Shown here piece after piece: positions 24,874 through 32,313 of a DNA stretch of 42,336 nt. Source of the DNA: an uncultured Oscillospiraceae bacterium (lineage in GTDB: Bacteria > Bacillota > Clostridia > Oscillospirales > Acutalibacteraceae); the NCBI GenBank assembly GCA_900539425.1, contig UQBX01000021.1, positions 1 to 42,336 on the forward strand, given 5' to 3'. A model generated the notes under the pieces. It saw only the letters and a program-made list of their open reading frames with translations. It was not told the origin of the DNA and did no database searches. Within the stretch, counting starts at the first letter, position 1, and each line of letters starts with the position of its first letter. The translations under genes were made by a program, and so were the position numbers.

Positions 24874-24902
24874 TTGACTTTAGCGCGCTAATACGATAAA
24901 AT
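24874..24902 (+). promoter_or_regulatory. Promoter of the amino-acid ABC/FTR/Trx operon
   Basis: TTGACT (24874-24879) and TAAAAT (24897-24902) are separated by 17 bases. The first transcribed gene starts 30 bases later, after an AAAAGGAG binding site. Confidence 0.75.
24880..24891. promoter_or_regulatory. Probable operator in the promoter spacer
   Basis: The perfect 12-bp palindrome TTAGCGCGCTAA fills the spacer directly after the -35 box. A dimeric repressor bound there would block RNA polymerase. The GC-rich core stands out from the AT-rich surroundings. No regulator gene is adjacent. Confidence 0.5.
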
Positions 24903-24931
24903 TAGAATATCAAATAAAAGGAGTAGACATT

Positions 24932-25741
24932 ATGAAAAAATTTAAAAAACTTCTGGCAGTGCTTCTTTCAGTGCTGTTTGTTGCAAGCTGTTTTGCCGCT
25001 TGTTCTAATTCACAGACTGCAAAAACATCAAGCGACCTCGAATACATAAAGAACAAAGGAACAATGGTTATCGGTATTACTGAATATGAGCCGATGAACT
25101 ATTATGTAAAGGACGAGAACGGAAACGATGTTCTTACCGGTTTCGATACCGAATTTGCCCAGGCTGTATGTGAAAAGCTCGGCGTTGAAGCTCAGTTTAT
25201 CGTAATCGACTGGGACAACAAGATTATGGAGCTCAATTCAGAAGCTATCGACTGCTGCTGGAACGGTATGACTCTTACAGATGAAGTTACTTCTGCAATG
25301 AGCTGCACTGATCCCTATGTAAAGAACGAGCAGGTTCTTGTTATGAAGAGCGATGTTATCGGAAATTATCCCGATGTTGCAAGCCTTGCTGACGTTACAT
25401 TTGCCGCTGAAAGCGGTTCAGCAGGCGCAGCTGCTATTGAGAGCGCAGGTTATATGGATAACTGCACAACAGTTACAGCTCAGTCAGATGCTCTTATGGA
25501 AGTTGAAAGCGGATCCGTACAGGCGTGCGTTATAGACAGTACTATGGCTAAGGCTATGACAGGCGAGGGAACAAGCTATGCGGATCTTGCTATAGGTGTT
25601 GCGCTCACTTCAGAGGAATACGGCATCGGTTTCAGAAAAGACTCAGATGCAGCTGCCGAAGTAAACAAGATTATAGAGGAAATGAAAGCGGACGGCTCAC
25701 TTCAGGCTCTTGCCGACAAGTATCAGCTTACTCTTGCTTAA
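24932..25741 (+). CDS. Polar amino-acid ABC transporter, substrate-binding lipoprotein
   Basis: This is the receptor of an amino-acid importer, tethered to the outer face of the membrane. The 269-residue protein starts with a lipoprotein signal (KKFKK, a hydrophobic stretch, then FAAC with C24 as the lipidated Cys). The family 3 solute-binding fold follows: IKNKGTMVIGITEYEPMNYY, LTGFDTEFAQAVCEKLGVEA, and AIDCCWNGMTLTDE in place of the usual D-hhh-x-G-h-T/S-hT-x-x-R. Together with the permease and ATPase behind it this is a complete importer. The thioredoxin-related genes in the same operon hint at a disulfide substrate such as cystine, but the ligand cannot be read from the sequence. Confidence 0.9.
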   Translation: MKKFKKLLAVLLSVLFVASCFAACSNSQTAKTSSDLEYIKNKGTMVIGITEYEPMNYYVKDENGNDVLTGFDTEFAQAVCEKLGVEAQFIVIDWDNKIMELNSEAIDCCWNGMTLTDEVTSAMSCTDPYVKNEQVLVMKSDVIGNYPDVASLADVTFAAESGSAGAAAIESAGYMDNCTTVTAQSDALMEVESGSVQACVIDSTMAKAMTGEGTSYADLAIGVALTSEEYGIGFRKDSDAAAEVNKIIEEMKADGSLQALADKYQLTLA

Positions 25742-25795
25742 AGCATAAGCAGTGCCATGCGCACACATTGCTAAAATTATTGCTGAAATAACCGG

Positions 25796-25819
25796 GGGCA
25801 GGGGGTAATCCCTCTGCCC
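25796..25819 (+). other. Intercistronic hairpin between receptor and permease
   Basis: GGGCAGGGGG and CCCTCTGCCC pair around TAAT with one G-U pair, giving a very stable ten-base stem. It is followed by TCAGGTTTTG, not a clear T-tract. Such stems often protect the upstream receptor mRNA and reduce expression of the downstream permease; partial termination is the alternative. Confidence 0.6.
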
Positions 25820-25846
25820 TCAGGTTTTGAAAGGTAAATTATTCTT

Positions 25847-26503
25847 ATGGATATGGATTTGTTTATCTCGGTTACAAAGGATCTGCTCGAGGGCTTTGGA
25901 ATGACCACCAAGCTTTTTGCGCTCACTCTTGTGTTCGCATTGCCGTTAGGTCTTATTGTAAGCTTCGGCTCTATGAGCAAATTTAAACCGATTAAAATAG
26001 TTACTAAGGCATTTGTGTGGGTAATCAGAGGAACCCCGCTTATGCTCCAGCTTATAGTTGTATATTACGGGCCGGGTCTTATCTTCGGATGGGATCTGCT
26101 TGAAAGGTTTGACGCCGTTTTGATTGCGTTTGTAATCAATTACGCATGCTATTTCTCTGAGATTTACAGAGGCGGCATTGAGGCTATCCCGAAAGGGCAG
26201 TATGAGGCGGGTCAGGTTCTCGGAATGACCAAATCACAGATCTTCTTTAAGGTTGTGCTGTTCCAGGTAATCAAGAGAATCGTTCCCCCAATGAGCAATG
26301 AGATAATCACTCTTGTAAAGGATACCTCTCTTGCAAGAATCATCGCCGTTTACGAAATTATATGGATGGCTCAGAACTATATCAAGCTTCAGGGTCTTAT
26401 CTGGCCGCTGTTCTACACCGCCGTATTCTATCTTGTATTCTGCGGTATTCTTACATTGCTGTTCAACTTCATCGAAAAGAAAATGGATTATTATAAGGGT
26501 TAA
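25847..26503 (+). CDS. Polar amino-acid ABC transporter, permease
   Basis: This is the membrane subunit of the importer (218 residues, about five helices), of the HisM/GlnP type. The conserved stretches FVWVIRGTPLMLQL, the EAA loop YRGGIEAIPKGQYEAGQVLGM and VIKRIVPPMSNEIITLVKDT are all present. The start is at the first of two close ATG codons, with GAAAGG about 12 bases upstream. The ATPase gene begins five bases after the stop, so the two are tightly coupled. Confidence 0.93.
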   Translation: MDMDLFISVTKDLLEGFGMTTKLFALTLVFALPLGLIVSFGSMSKFKPIKIVTKAFVWVIRGTPLMLQLIVVYYGPGLIFGWDLLERFDAVLIAFVINYACYFSEIYRGGIEAIPKGQYEAGQVLGMTKSQIFFKVVLFQVIKRIVPPMSNEIITLVKDTSLARIIAVYEIIWMAQNYIKLQGLIWPLFYTAVFYLVFCGILTLLFNFIEKKMDYYKG

Positions 26504-26508
26504 TCAAT

Positions 26509-27291
26509 ATGTCTGTTCTTGAAATAAATAATATAAAAAAGAAATTTGCAAATAATGAGGTGCTCCGCGGAATATCCTTTTCTCTTGAGGAGGGCGAGGT
26601 ACTGTCTATAATCGGTTCTTCAGGAAGCGGTAAAACTACTTTGCTTCGCTGTATGAATTTCCTTGAAAGAGCTGATGAAGGCACAATCGCAGTTGACGGC
26701 AATGTTATTTTTGACGCGTCAAATAAAAGCAGACTGTCCGAAAAGGAGATCAGGAAAAACAGATTGAATTTCGGACTTGTGTTCCAGGATTTTAACCTGT
26801 TTCCTCAGTACAGCGTTATGGGCAATCTGCTCCTTGCACCTAAGCTTCTTGCCAAAGAATCACCTGATTATAAAAAGAATAAAGATGAAATAAACAAGGA
26901 AATAGTAGCCAAGGCGGAAATGCTGCTTCAGAAAGTAGGCCTTTCAGATAAGAAAGACGCTTACCCCTGTGAGCTTTCAGGCGGTCAGAAACAGCGTGTT
27001 TCAATTGCAAGGGCGCTTTGCCTTTCCCCACGTGTGCTTTTCTTTGATGAGCCTACTTCCGCTTTGGATCCCGAACTTACCGGCGAGATACTTAAAGTAA
27101 TAAAAAGCCTTGCCGCTGATAATATGACCATGGTTATCGTAACACATGAGATGAAATTTGCGCATGATGTTTCCGATAAGGTCATATTTATGGACGAAGG
27201 CGTTATTCTTGAGCAGGGTACGCCGCAGCAGGTGTTTGACTCACCGAAATACGAGCGCACAAGAGAATTTCTGCAGGGATACGAGGAGTAA
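26509..27291 (+). CDS. Polar amino-acid ABC transporter, ATP-binding protein
   Basis: This is the ATPase that powers the importer (260 residues, GlnQ/HisP type). Visible motifs are Walker A GSSGSGKTT (about 35-43), the Q loop in VFQDFNLFPQYSV, the signature LSGGQKQRVSIARAL, Walker B VLFFDEPTSALDPE and the switch His in VIVTHEM. It starts five bases after the permease and ends 15 bases before the ferredoxin:thioredoxin reductase-type gene, which places transport and thiol reduction in one transcript. Confidence 0.95.
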   Translation: MSVLEINNIKKKFANNEVLRGISFSLEEGEVLSIIGSSGSGKTTLLRCMNFLERADEGTIAVDGNVIFDASNKSRLSEKEIRKNRLNFGLVFQDFNLFPQYSVMGNLLLAPKLLAKESPDYKKNKDEINKEIVAKAEMLLQKVGLSDKKDAYPCELSGGQKQRVSIARALCLSPRVLFFDEPTSALDPELTGEILKVIKSLAADNMTMVIVTHEMKFAHDVSDKVIFMDEGVILEQGTPQQVFDSPKYERTREFLQGYEE

Positions 27292-27312
27292 TTAAATAAT
27301 AAGGATGTGTCT

Positions 27313-27516
27313 TTGTTGGCTGTAAAACTTAATCCTGACAAAGAGGTTGTAAAAACCGTTAAGGAAGGGCTTAAAAGGACGGGCGGCTACTGCCCGTGCC
27401 GCATTCAGCGTACGGAGGATTTCAAGTGCGTCTGCCGTGAGTTCAGAGAGCAGATAGCTGATCCTGATTTCGAGGGTTTCTGCCACTGTATGCTGTATTA
27501 TAAATCGAAGGATTAA
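27313..27516 (+). CDS. Ferredoxin:thioredoxin reductase catalytic-type protein
   Basis: This is a small iron-sulfur disulfide reductase of about 68 residues. Counted from a GTG at 27307, the three cysteine pairs are CPC (29-31), CVC (41-43) and CHC (59-61), followed by MLYY, the hallmark of the catalytic chain that uses a [4Fe-4S] cluster to pass electrons from ferredoxin to a thioredoxin disulfide. The pair spacing (9 and 15 residues) differs from the plant/cyanobacterial order as I know it (about 16 and 8), and no variable-chain gene is nearby. AAGG at 27301 is too close to the GTG, so a TTG at 27313 or 27316 is the likely start. Thioredoxin follows 14 bases later, which supports the role. 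Confidence 0.85.
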   Translation: MLAVKLNPDKEVVKTVKEGLKRTGGYCPCRIQRTEDFKCVCREFREQIADPDFEGFCHCMLYYKSKD

Positions 27517-27530
27517 AACGAGGTGTTATT

Positions 27531-27842
27531 ATGTCTGTTGTTAATCTTACAAGAAACAATTTCAAAACCGAAGTCATGCAGAGCGATAAGACTGTTCTTA
27601 TCGATTTCTGGGCAGAGTGGTGTGGCCCGTGCCGCATGATGAGCCCCATAGTTGACGAGGTGGCTGATACTGTGAGCGATGTAAAGGTGTGCAAGGTAAA
27701 TGTAGATGAATCCGCAGACCTGGCTTCAATGTTCGGAATAGAGAGCATTCCCACGCTCATCGTTATCAAAAACGGTCAGACGGTCAATAAAAGCATAGGC
27801 CTTATTAGTAAGGATAAGGTGCTTGAACTTATCAATGTATAA
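27531..27842 (+). CDS. trxA: Thioredoxin
   Basis: This is a small cytosolic disulfide reductase of 103 residues with the classic active site WCGPC (C31 and C34) in VLIDFWAEWCGPCRMM, a cis-Pro in ESIPTLIVIKNG, and the usual beta-alpha fold. GAGG lies about nine bases before the ATG. Directly preceded by the ferredoxin:thioredoxin reductase-type gene, it is the natural partner for ferredoxin-driven thiol reduction. It is the last gene of the operon. Confidence 0.95.
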   Translation: MSVVNLTRNNFKTEVMQSDKTVLIDFWAEWCGPCRMMSPIVDEVADTVSDVKVCKVNVDESADLASMFGIESIPTLIVIKNGQTVNKSIGLISKDKVLELINV

Positions 27843-27856
27843 TAACAGTAAGACAT

Positions 27857-27896
27857 AAAAAAGCCGTGCACGGGGTTTCCCGAGCACGGCTTTTTT
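27857..27896. terminator. Bidirectional terminator after trxA
   Basis: AAAAAAGCCGTGC and GCACGGCTTTTTT form a long stem that also contains CGGG/CCCG at its tip. It is shared with the convergent AI-2E family gene. Confidence 0.9.
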
Positions 27897-27898
27897 CA

Positions 27899-29143
27899 TC
27901 AATCTTTCTCGTTTTCCGAGGTTTCCTTATCAGTTTTCTTTTTGAATCTTTTAAAAAATCCTGTACTGGTCTTTTCGGTGCTTACTTCATTTATAGGAAT
28001 AGGGTTCATGGTTTTCCACAGGCTTATCCTGCCTGTATCGTTGAATGCCTTTATAGTCATTATCAGTATCGGAACTATAAACATTCCTAAAACGCCGAAA
28101 AGCTTTAATCCGAAGTAAAGACCTGCAAGAGTGATAAGCGGATTTACACCCAGTGAATCGCCAACAATCTTAGGCTCTATATACTGCCTTACAACTGTGA
28201 TTATAACATATATAACAATAAGACCGATTGCCTGCGCTGTGTTGCCCATAATAAGCGATACAATCGCCCACGGAATAAGTATTCCGCCTGAGCCTGCAAC
28301 AGGGAGAATATCAAATATACATATGCCGAGTGCAATAAGGTATATATAACTGTTGCTCATTATTCCCGCAATGCTTAATATGGTAAAGCCAAGCGAAAGT
28401 TCGCAGAATGTTATAAACATTATCAGCAGATATGCTTTTACCATTTTAAGTATTGTGTTGGAAAATACCTGCTTTATCTCAACCAGCAGATTCTTTTTGT
28501 TATCAGGCAGCTGAAGCTGAATGAAGTTAACTACTGAGCGGTAATCTTTTGCGAAAAGTATCCACGCAATAATGCCGATAACTATTCCGAGCACAGCGGA
28601 CGGTACGTTACGCGCAACATTATAGATACCCGTTACACCTGTTGAGATAGTATTCTTAACAGTGTCTGACGTAAGCCCTAATGCACTGAGGTCAAAATCA
28701 GTTGACAGGGCACTGATGAGTTCCGTTATCTTTTGTGCCGCCGCACTGTAAATATTATCCGGCAGGAAACTCAGCGCCTTGAGAAGCAGTTCCTGCAGAT
28801 CTGCAAGAAATTTCGGGAAATCGGATAGCTGACCTATAAGATAGGATATAAATTCTCTGAGCTCTCCGAGCAGATTGCCAATCAAAAGTATTATCGGTAT
28901 AAGGATAATCGCTATTGACAGCAATACAAGCACCACAGACCATATTCCGCGCCCTTTGCCGTGCGTTTTGTTGGTCAGCCACCTCAGCGGCCGCTGAATC
29001 AGCATTGCAAAGAAAAACGAAAGCAGAAACGGTGCAACGGGCCAGAACAGGTATTTGAAAAATACGTATACAAGCCCCAAAACAGCCGCAATAAACAGAA
29101 GATTTATCAGAAAAGCGCGCTTTTTTTCTGTTCTTGAATTCAT
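27899..29143 (-). CDS. AI-2E family transporter (PerM/YtvI-like)
   Basis: This is a multi-pass membrane protein of 414 residues of the AI-2 exporter superfamily. It has two N-terminal helices (FFKYLFWPVAPFLLSFFFAMLI region), a soluble middle segment (about 110-175) and five or six further helices with the family stretches SLGFTILSIAGI, ILPVAGSGGILIPWAI and YIEPKIVGDSLGVNPLITL. The C-terminal 40 residues are charged and cytoplasmic. Members are proposed to export small molecules or act as ion antiporters, and the clostridial YtvI branch is linked to sporulation. The role of this copy is not known. It stands alone on the minus strand with GAGG before its ATG. Confidence 0.88.
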   Translation of the reverse strand: MNSRTEKKRAFLINLLFIAAVLGLVYVFFKYLFWPVAPFLLSFFFAMLIQRPLRWLTNKTHGKGRGIWSVVLVLLSIAIILIPIILLIGNLLGELREFISYLIGQLSDFPKFLADLQELLLKALSFLPDNIYSAAAQKITELISALSTDFDLSALGLTSDTVKNTISTGVTGIYNVARNVPSAVLGIVIGIIAWILFAKDYRSVVNFIQLQLPDNKKNLLVEIKQVFSNTILKMVKAYLLIMFITFCELSLGFTILSIAGIMSNSYIYLIALGICIFDILPVAGSGGILIPWAIVSLIMGNTAQAIGLIVIYVIITVVRQYIEPKIVGDSLGVNPLITLAGLYFGLKLFGVLGMFIVPILIMTIKAFNDTGRISLWKTMNPIPINEVSTEKTSTGFFKRFKKKTDKETSENEKD

Positions 29144-29246
29144 TAAGACATCCTCATTTACTTTATTTTTACAGATATATCTTAATCCAATAATTATTCA
29201 ATATCAATATTAAAAAAGAATATTTTTAAAAAATTTAAAAAAATAC

Positions 29247-29275
29247 TTGTATCTTGAGTTGAATAGTGATATTAT
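29247..29275 (+). promoter_or_regulatory. Promoter of the ACT-hom-lysC operon
   Basis: TTGTAT (29247-29252), 17 bases and TATTAT (29270-29275) lie about 50 bases before the first start codon. Confidence 0.5.
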
Positions 29276-29326
29276 ATTCCAAGTGTATTTCACAGTAATA
29301 CAGTTGTACACGGGTGGTGAACAGAT

Positions 29327-29761
29327 TTGGCTAAATTTAAATATCTTCTTGTAAACCAGGATATCCTGCCTCAGGTATATTCAAAAGTGATATACGCCAA
29401 GTCACTGCTCGCTTCGGGAGAGGCGGCTAATGCCACACAGGCTGCAAAAATGGCGGGTATTTCCCGTTCCGCATATTATAAATATAAGGACGGAATTTTT
29501 GAATATAACCCGCAGAATGAGGGCGAGGTACTTACCCTTTCATTAAAGCTCAAAGACACAAAAGGCGTGCTTTCAGCCGTTACGGCAGAGCTTTACAGGC
29601 TTGGTGCAAACGTGCTCTCTATCAATCAGAGCGTTCCCAAAAACGGGGTGGCGGATGTTTCCCTTGCCGCGTATATAGCGGAAATGACTGTTGATGTGGA
29701 TACCCTTATTGATTGCCTTAATGATATAAACGGTGTTCGCGCCGTAAATATAAACAGCTGA
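29327..29761 (+). CDS. ACT domain protein (UPF0735/PheB type)
   Basis: This 144-residue protein has an N-terminal helical region with a helix-turn-helix-like stretch (AAKMAGISRSAYYKYKDGIF, about 41-60) and a C-terminal ACT domain (VLTLSLKLKDTKGVLSAV and onward, about 69-144). ACT domains bind amino acids. Proteins of this type are common next to homoserine dehydrogenase and probably sense an aspartate-family amino acid. A TTG start is used, 15 bases or less after GGGTGGTGA. The homoserine dehydrogenase gene begins 15 bases downstream. Whether it binds DNA is inferred only from the helix pattern. Confidence 0.85.
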   Translation: MAKFKYLLVNQDILPQVYSKVIYAKSLLASGEAANATQAAKMAGISRSAYYKYKDGIFEYNPQNEGEVLTLSLKLKDTKGVLSAVTAELYRLGANVLSINQSVPKNGVADVSLAAYIAEMTVDVDTLIDCLNDINGVRAVNINS

Positions 29762-29776
29762 TGCAGGAGGTATAAT

Positions 29777-30994
29777 ATGAAAGTTGCAGTAATGGGCTAC
29801 GGCACAGTCGGCAGCGGTGTTGCAGAGGTTATTGATACCCATAAAGATGTAATATCCAAACGCTCCGGCGGTATTGAACTCGAAGTAGCCAAAATACTTG
29901 ATTTGCGCGATTTTCCCGGCGATAAGCACGAGGGCGAATTAACAAAGGACTTCAATGAGATTCTTAACGACCCTGAAATCATGGTTGTAGCAGAAACAAT
30001 GGGAGGAATAAATCCCGCTTATGATTTTACAATGAAGCTTCTCAAGGCGGGCAAATCCGTTGTTACTTCAAACAAGGAACTTGTTGCCCAGAAAGGTCTT
30101 GAGCTTCTGGAAACGGCAAAGGAATACGGCACAAACTATCTGTTTGAAGCAAGCGTAGGCGGCGGTATTCCGATAATCCGTCCTATGTCTCAGTGCCTTG
30201 CCGCAAACCATATTGAGGGTATTGCGGGTATTCTTAACGGCACCACAAACTTCATCCTTACCAAAATGATTGAGGATGATATGAGCTTTGACGATGCTCT
30301 TAAACTTGCCCAGGAAAACGGCTATGCAGAAAAAGACCCAACTGCGGATATAGAGGGTCATGACGCATGCCGCAAAGTGTGCATACTTGCGTCTCTTGCT
30401 TTCGGAAAACATGTTTATCCGTCTCAGGTTGAAACAGAGGGTATCTCAAACATCACGCTTGAGGACGTTTCATACATTCATTCCGCAAACGGTGTTATAA
30501 AGCTTCTCGGCCAGATAAAATATATTGATGAAAACAATATTGCGGCTTTTGTAAGCCCTGCTGTTGTTTATAACGGCAGTCAGCTTGCAAGCGTTCGTGA
30601 TGTGTTCAACGCTATCCTTGTAAGAGGAGATGCAGTGGGCGATGTGTGCTTCTACGGCAGAGGCGCCGGCAAACTTCCCACGGCTTCAGCTGTTGTTGCC
30701 GATATGGTTGACTGCGCCAAACATGTGGACAGAAGAAAAGTTTTCGGCTGGGGTCCCGGCGAGGAAGATTATGTTGTGGATTACAAAACTCAGCTTGAGA
30801 TGCCGTTCTATGTAAGGGCAAAGCTTTCTGAAAGTGAAGTTCTCAGCATGTTCAGTGATGTTAAATTCCTTTCAAGAAAAGGTCAGCCTTCCGATGAGGT
30901 GGCTTTCATTACTGATTCAATGACTCAGGAAAAGCTTTATAAAACACTCGGAGATTCAAAAGTACTCAACGTAATCAAAGTAACAAATTATTAA
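29777..30994 (+). CDS. hom: Homoserine dehydrogenase
   Basis: This enzyme reduces aspartate semialdehyde to homoserine, the branch leading to threonine and methionine. The 405-residue protein has a Rossmann NAD(P)-binding start (VMGYGTVGSGVAEV), VVTSNKELVA, GGGIPIIRPM and the catalytic region ILNGTTNFILTKM with TADIEGHDACRK. The C-terminal stretch of about 85 residues (from near FYVRAKLSESEVL) is ACT-like, so feedback control is possible. AGGAGG lies before the ATG. It sits between the ACT protein gene and aspartokinase, with 15- and 19-base gaps, in one operon for the aspartate pathway. Confidence 0.95.
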   Translation: MKVAVMGYGTVGSGVAEVIDTHKDVISKRSGGIELEVAKILDLRDFPGDKHEGELTKDFNEILNDPEIMVVAETMGGINPAYDFTMKLLKAGKSVVTSNKELVAQKGLELLETAKEYGTNYLFEASVGGGIPIIRPMSQCLAANHIEGIAGILNGTTNFILTKMIEDDMSFDDALKLAQENGYAEKDPTADIEGHDACRKVCILASLAFGKHVYPSQVETEGISNITLEDVSYIHSANGVIKLLGQIKYIDENNIAAFVSPAVVYNGSQLASVRDVFNAILVRGDAVGDVCFYGRGAGKLPTASAVVADMVDCAKHVDRRKVFGWGPGEEDYVVDYKTQLEMPFYVRAKLSESEVLSMFSDVKFLSRKGQPSDEVAFITDSMTQEKLYKTLGDSKVLNVIKVTNY

Positions 30995-31013
30995 TTCGGA
31001 GGATAAGTATTTT

Positions 31014-32222
31014 ATGTCACTTATAGTACAGAAATTTGGCGGCTCGTCTGTTGCGAATGCCGAGCGTGTAATGAATGTTGCGCGCATTGTTACCAATACC
31101 TATAAGGCAGGAAATGATGTTGTTGTAGTTGTTTCCGCCCAGGGCGATACAACAGACGATCTGATTGAAAAGGCGATGGAAATCAATCCAAAAGCCGCAA
31201 AGAGGGAAATGGATCAGCTTCTGGCAGCAGGTGAGCAGATATCCATATCATTGCTTGCAATGGCAATCGAGAGCCTCGGTTTCCCTGTTATCTCACTTCT
31301 CGGCTGGCAGGCGGGCTTCAATACTAATTCCGTTTACGGAGCCGCACGTATAAAAAATATTAAAACTAACCGCCTTCAGGCGGAGATCGCAAAGCACAAT
31401 ATTGTTGTTGTAGCAGGTTTCCAGGGCATCAACAGATACGATGACCTTACCACGCTCGGCAGAGGCGGTTCTGATACTTCCGCTGTTGCCATAGCAGCTG
31501 CAATGCATGCGGATAAATGCCAGATCTTTACCGATGTAGAGGGCGTTTACACAGCTGACCCGCGCAAGGTTGAGGGAGCAAGAAAGCTTGAGGAAATCAC
31601 ATACGATGAAATGCTTGAGCTTGCCACACTCGGTGCGCAGGTGCTCAATAACCGTTCGGTTGAAATGGCTAAAAAATATTCTGTGGAACTTGAAGTTCTG
31701 TCATCATTAAATCCCATTCCGGGAACTATTGTTAAGGAGAAAGTAAAAATGGAAAAAATGCTCATAAGAGGTGTAACAAAAGATAAGGATGTTGCTCTTA
31801 TTTCTGTAGTAGGTCTTGAAGATATCCCCGGCGTGGTATTTAAAGTTTTTTCAAAACTTGCGCAGAAGAATGTAAATGTTGATATCATTCTTCAGTCAGT
31901 CGGCAGAGACGGCACAAAGGATCTTACTTTCACCGTTTCAAAGGATAACGGCCCTGTAGCTATAGAAGCCCTCAGAGAGATGGATGCTGTCGGCGATAAG
32001 GAGATCAAGTGTTCTACCGATGTTGCAAAGGTTTCTATCGTAGGCGCAGGCATGGAATCTCACCCCGGCACAGCTTCAAAGATGTTTGAGGCTCTTTATG
32101 CCCAGAACATCAACATCCAGATGATTTCAACTTCAGAGATCAAGATCTCTGTAATCATTGCCGCAGAGGACGCTGACAGAGCTGTTTCTGCAGTACACAA
32201 GGCGTTTATCCCCAACGACTGA
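31014..32222 (+). CDS. lysC: Aspartate kinase
   Basis: This enzyme phosphorylates aspartate, the entry to lysine, threonine and methionine synthesis. The 402-residue protein has an N-terminal kinase domain (VQKFGGSSVANAERV, LLAAGEQISISLLAM, GRGGSDTSAVAIAAA, FTDVEGVYTADPR) and two C-terminal ACT domains (from about residue 265) for feedback binding. An internal ATG at 31749 (residue 246) has its own AAGGAG nine bases upstream, which fits the known alpha/beta arrangement of Bacillus aspartokinase II. GGAGG stands before the main ATG at an ordinary distance. It is the last gene of the operon. Confidence 0.96.
   Translation: MSLIVQKFGGSSVANAERVMNVARIVTNTYKAGNDVVVVVSAQGDTTDDLIEKAMEINPKAAKREMDQLLAAGEQISISLLAMAIESLGFPVISLLGWQAGFNTNSVYGAARIKNIKTNRLQAEIAKHNIVVVAGFQGINRYDDLTTLGRGGSDTSAVAIAAAMHADKCQIFTDVEGVYTADPRKVEGARKLEEITYDEMLELATLGAQVLNNRSVEMAKKYSVELEVLSSLNPIPGTIVKEKVKMEKMLIRGVTKDKDVALISVVGLEDIPGVVFKVFSKLAQKNVNVDIILQSVGRDGTKDLTFTVSKDNGPVAIEALREMDAVGDKEIKCSTDVAKVSIVGAGMESHPGTASKMFEALYAQNINIQMISTSEIKISVIIAAEDADRAVSAVHKAFIPND
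31734..31751 (+). promoter_or_regulatory. Internal ribosome binding site and start in lysC
   Basis: AAGGAG (31734-31739), nine bases, then an in-frame ATG (31749-31751). It would make a beta subunit of 157 residues holding only the regulatory ACT domains, as known for Bacillus aspartokinase II. Confidence 0.6.
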
Positions 32223-32246
32223 TTAAATTTATAAAAATGATTTCAG

Positions 32247-32280
32247 ACCACCGGTTTATGCCGGTGGTTATGATTTTTAA
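32247..32280 (+). terminator. Terminator of the hom-lysC operon
   Basis: ACCACCGG/CCGGTGGT pairs around TTTATG and is followed by TATGATTTTTAA. The T-tract is interrupted, so strength is moderate. Confidence 0.75.
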
Positions 32281-32313
32281 TGCCTTTTATTTTGTGAGTC
32301 TGTAGGAAAAGAT

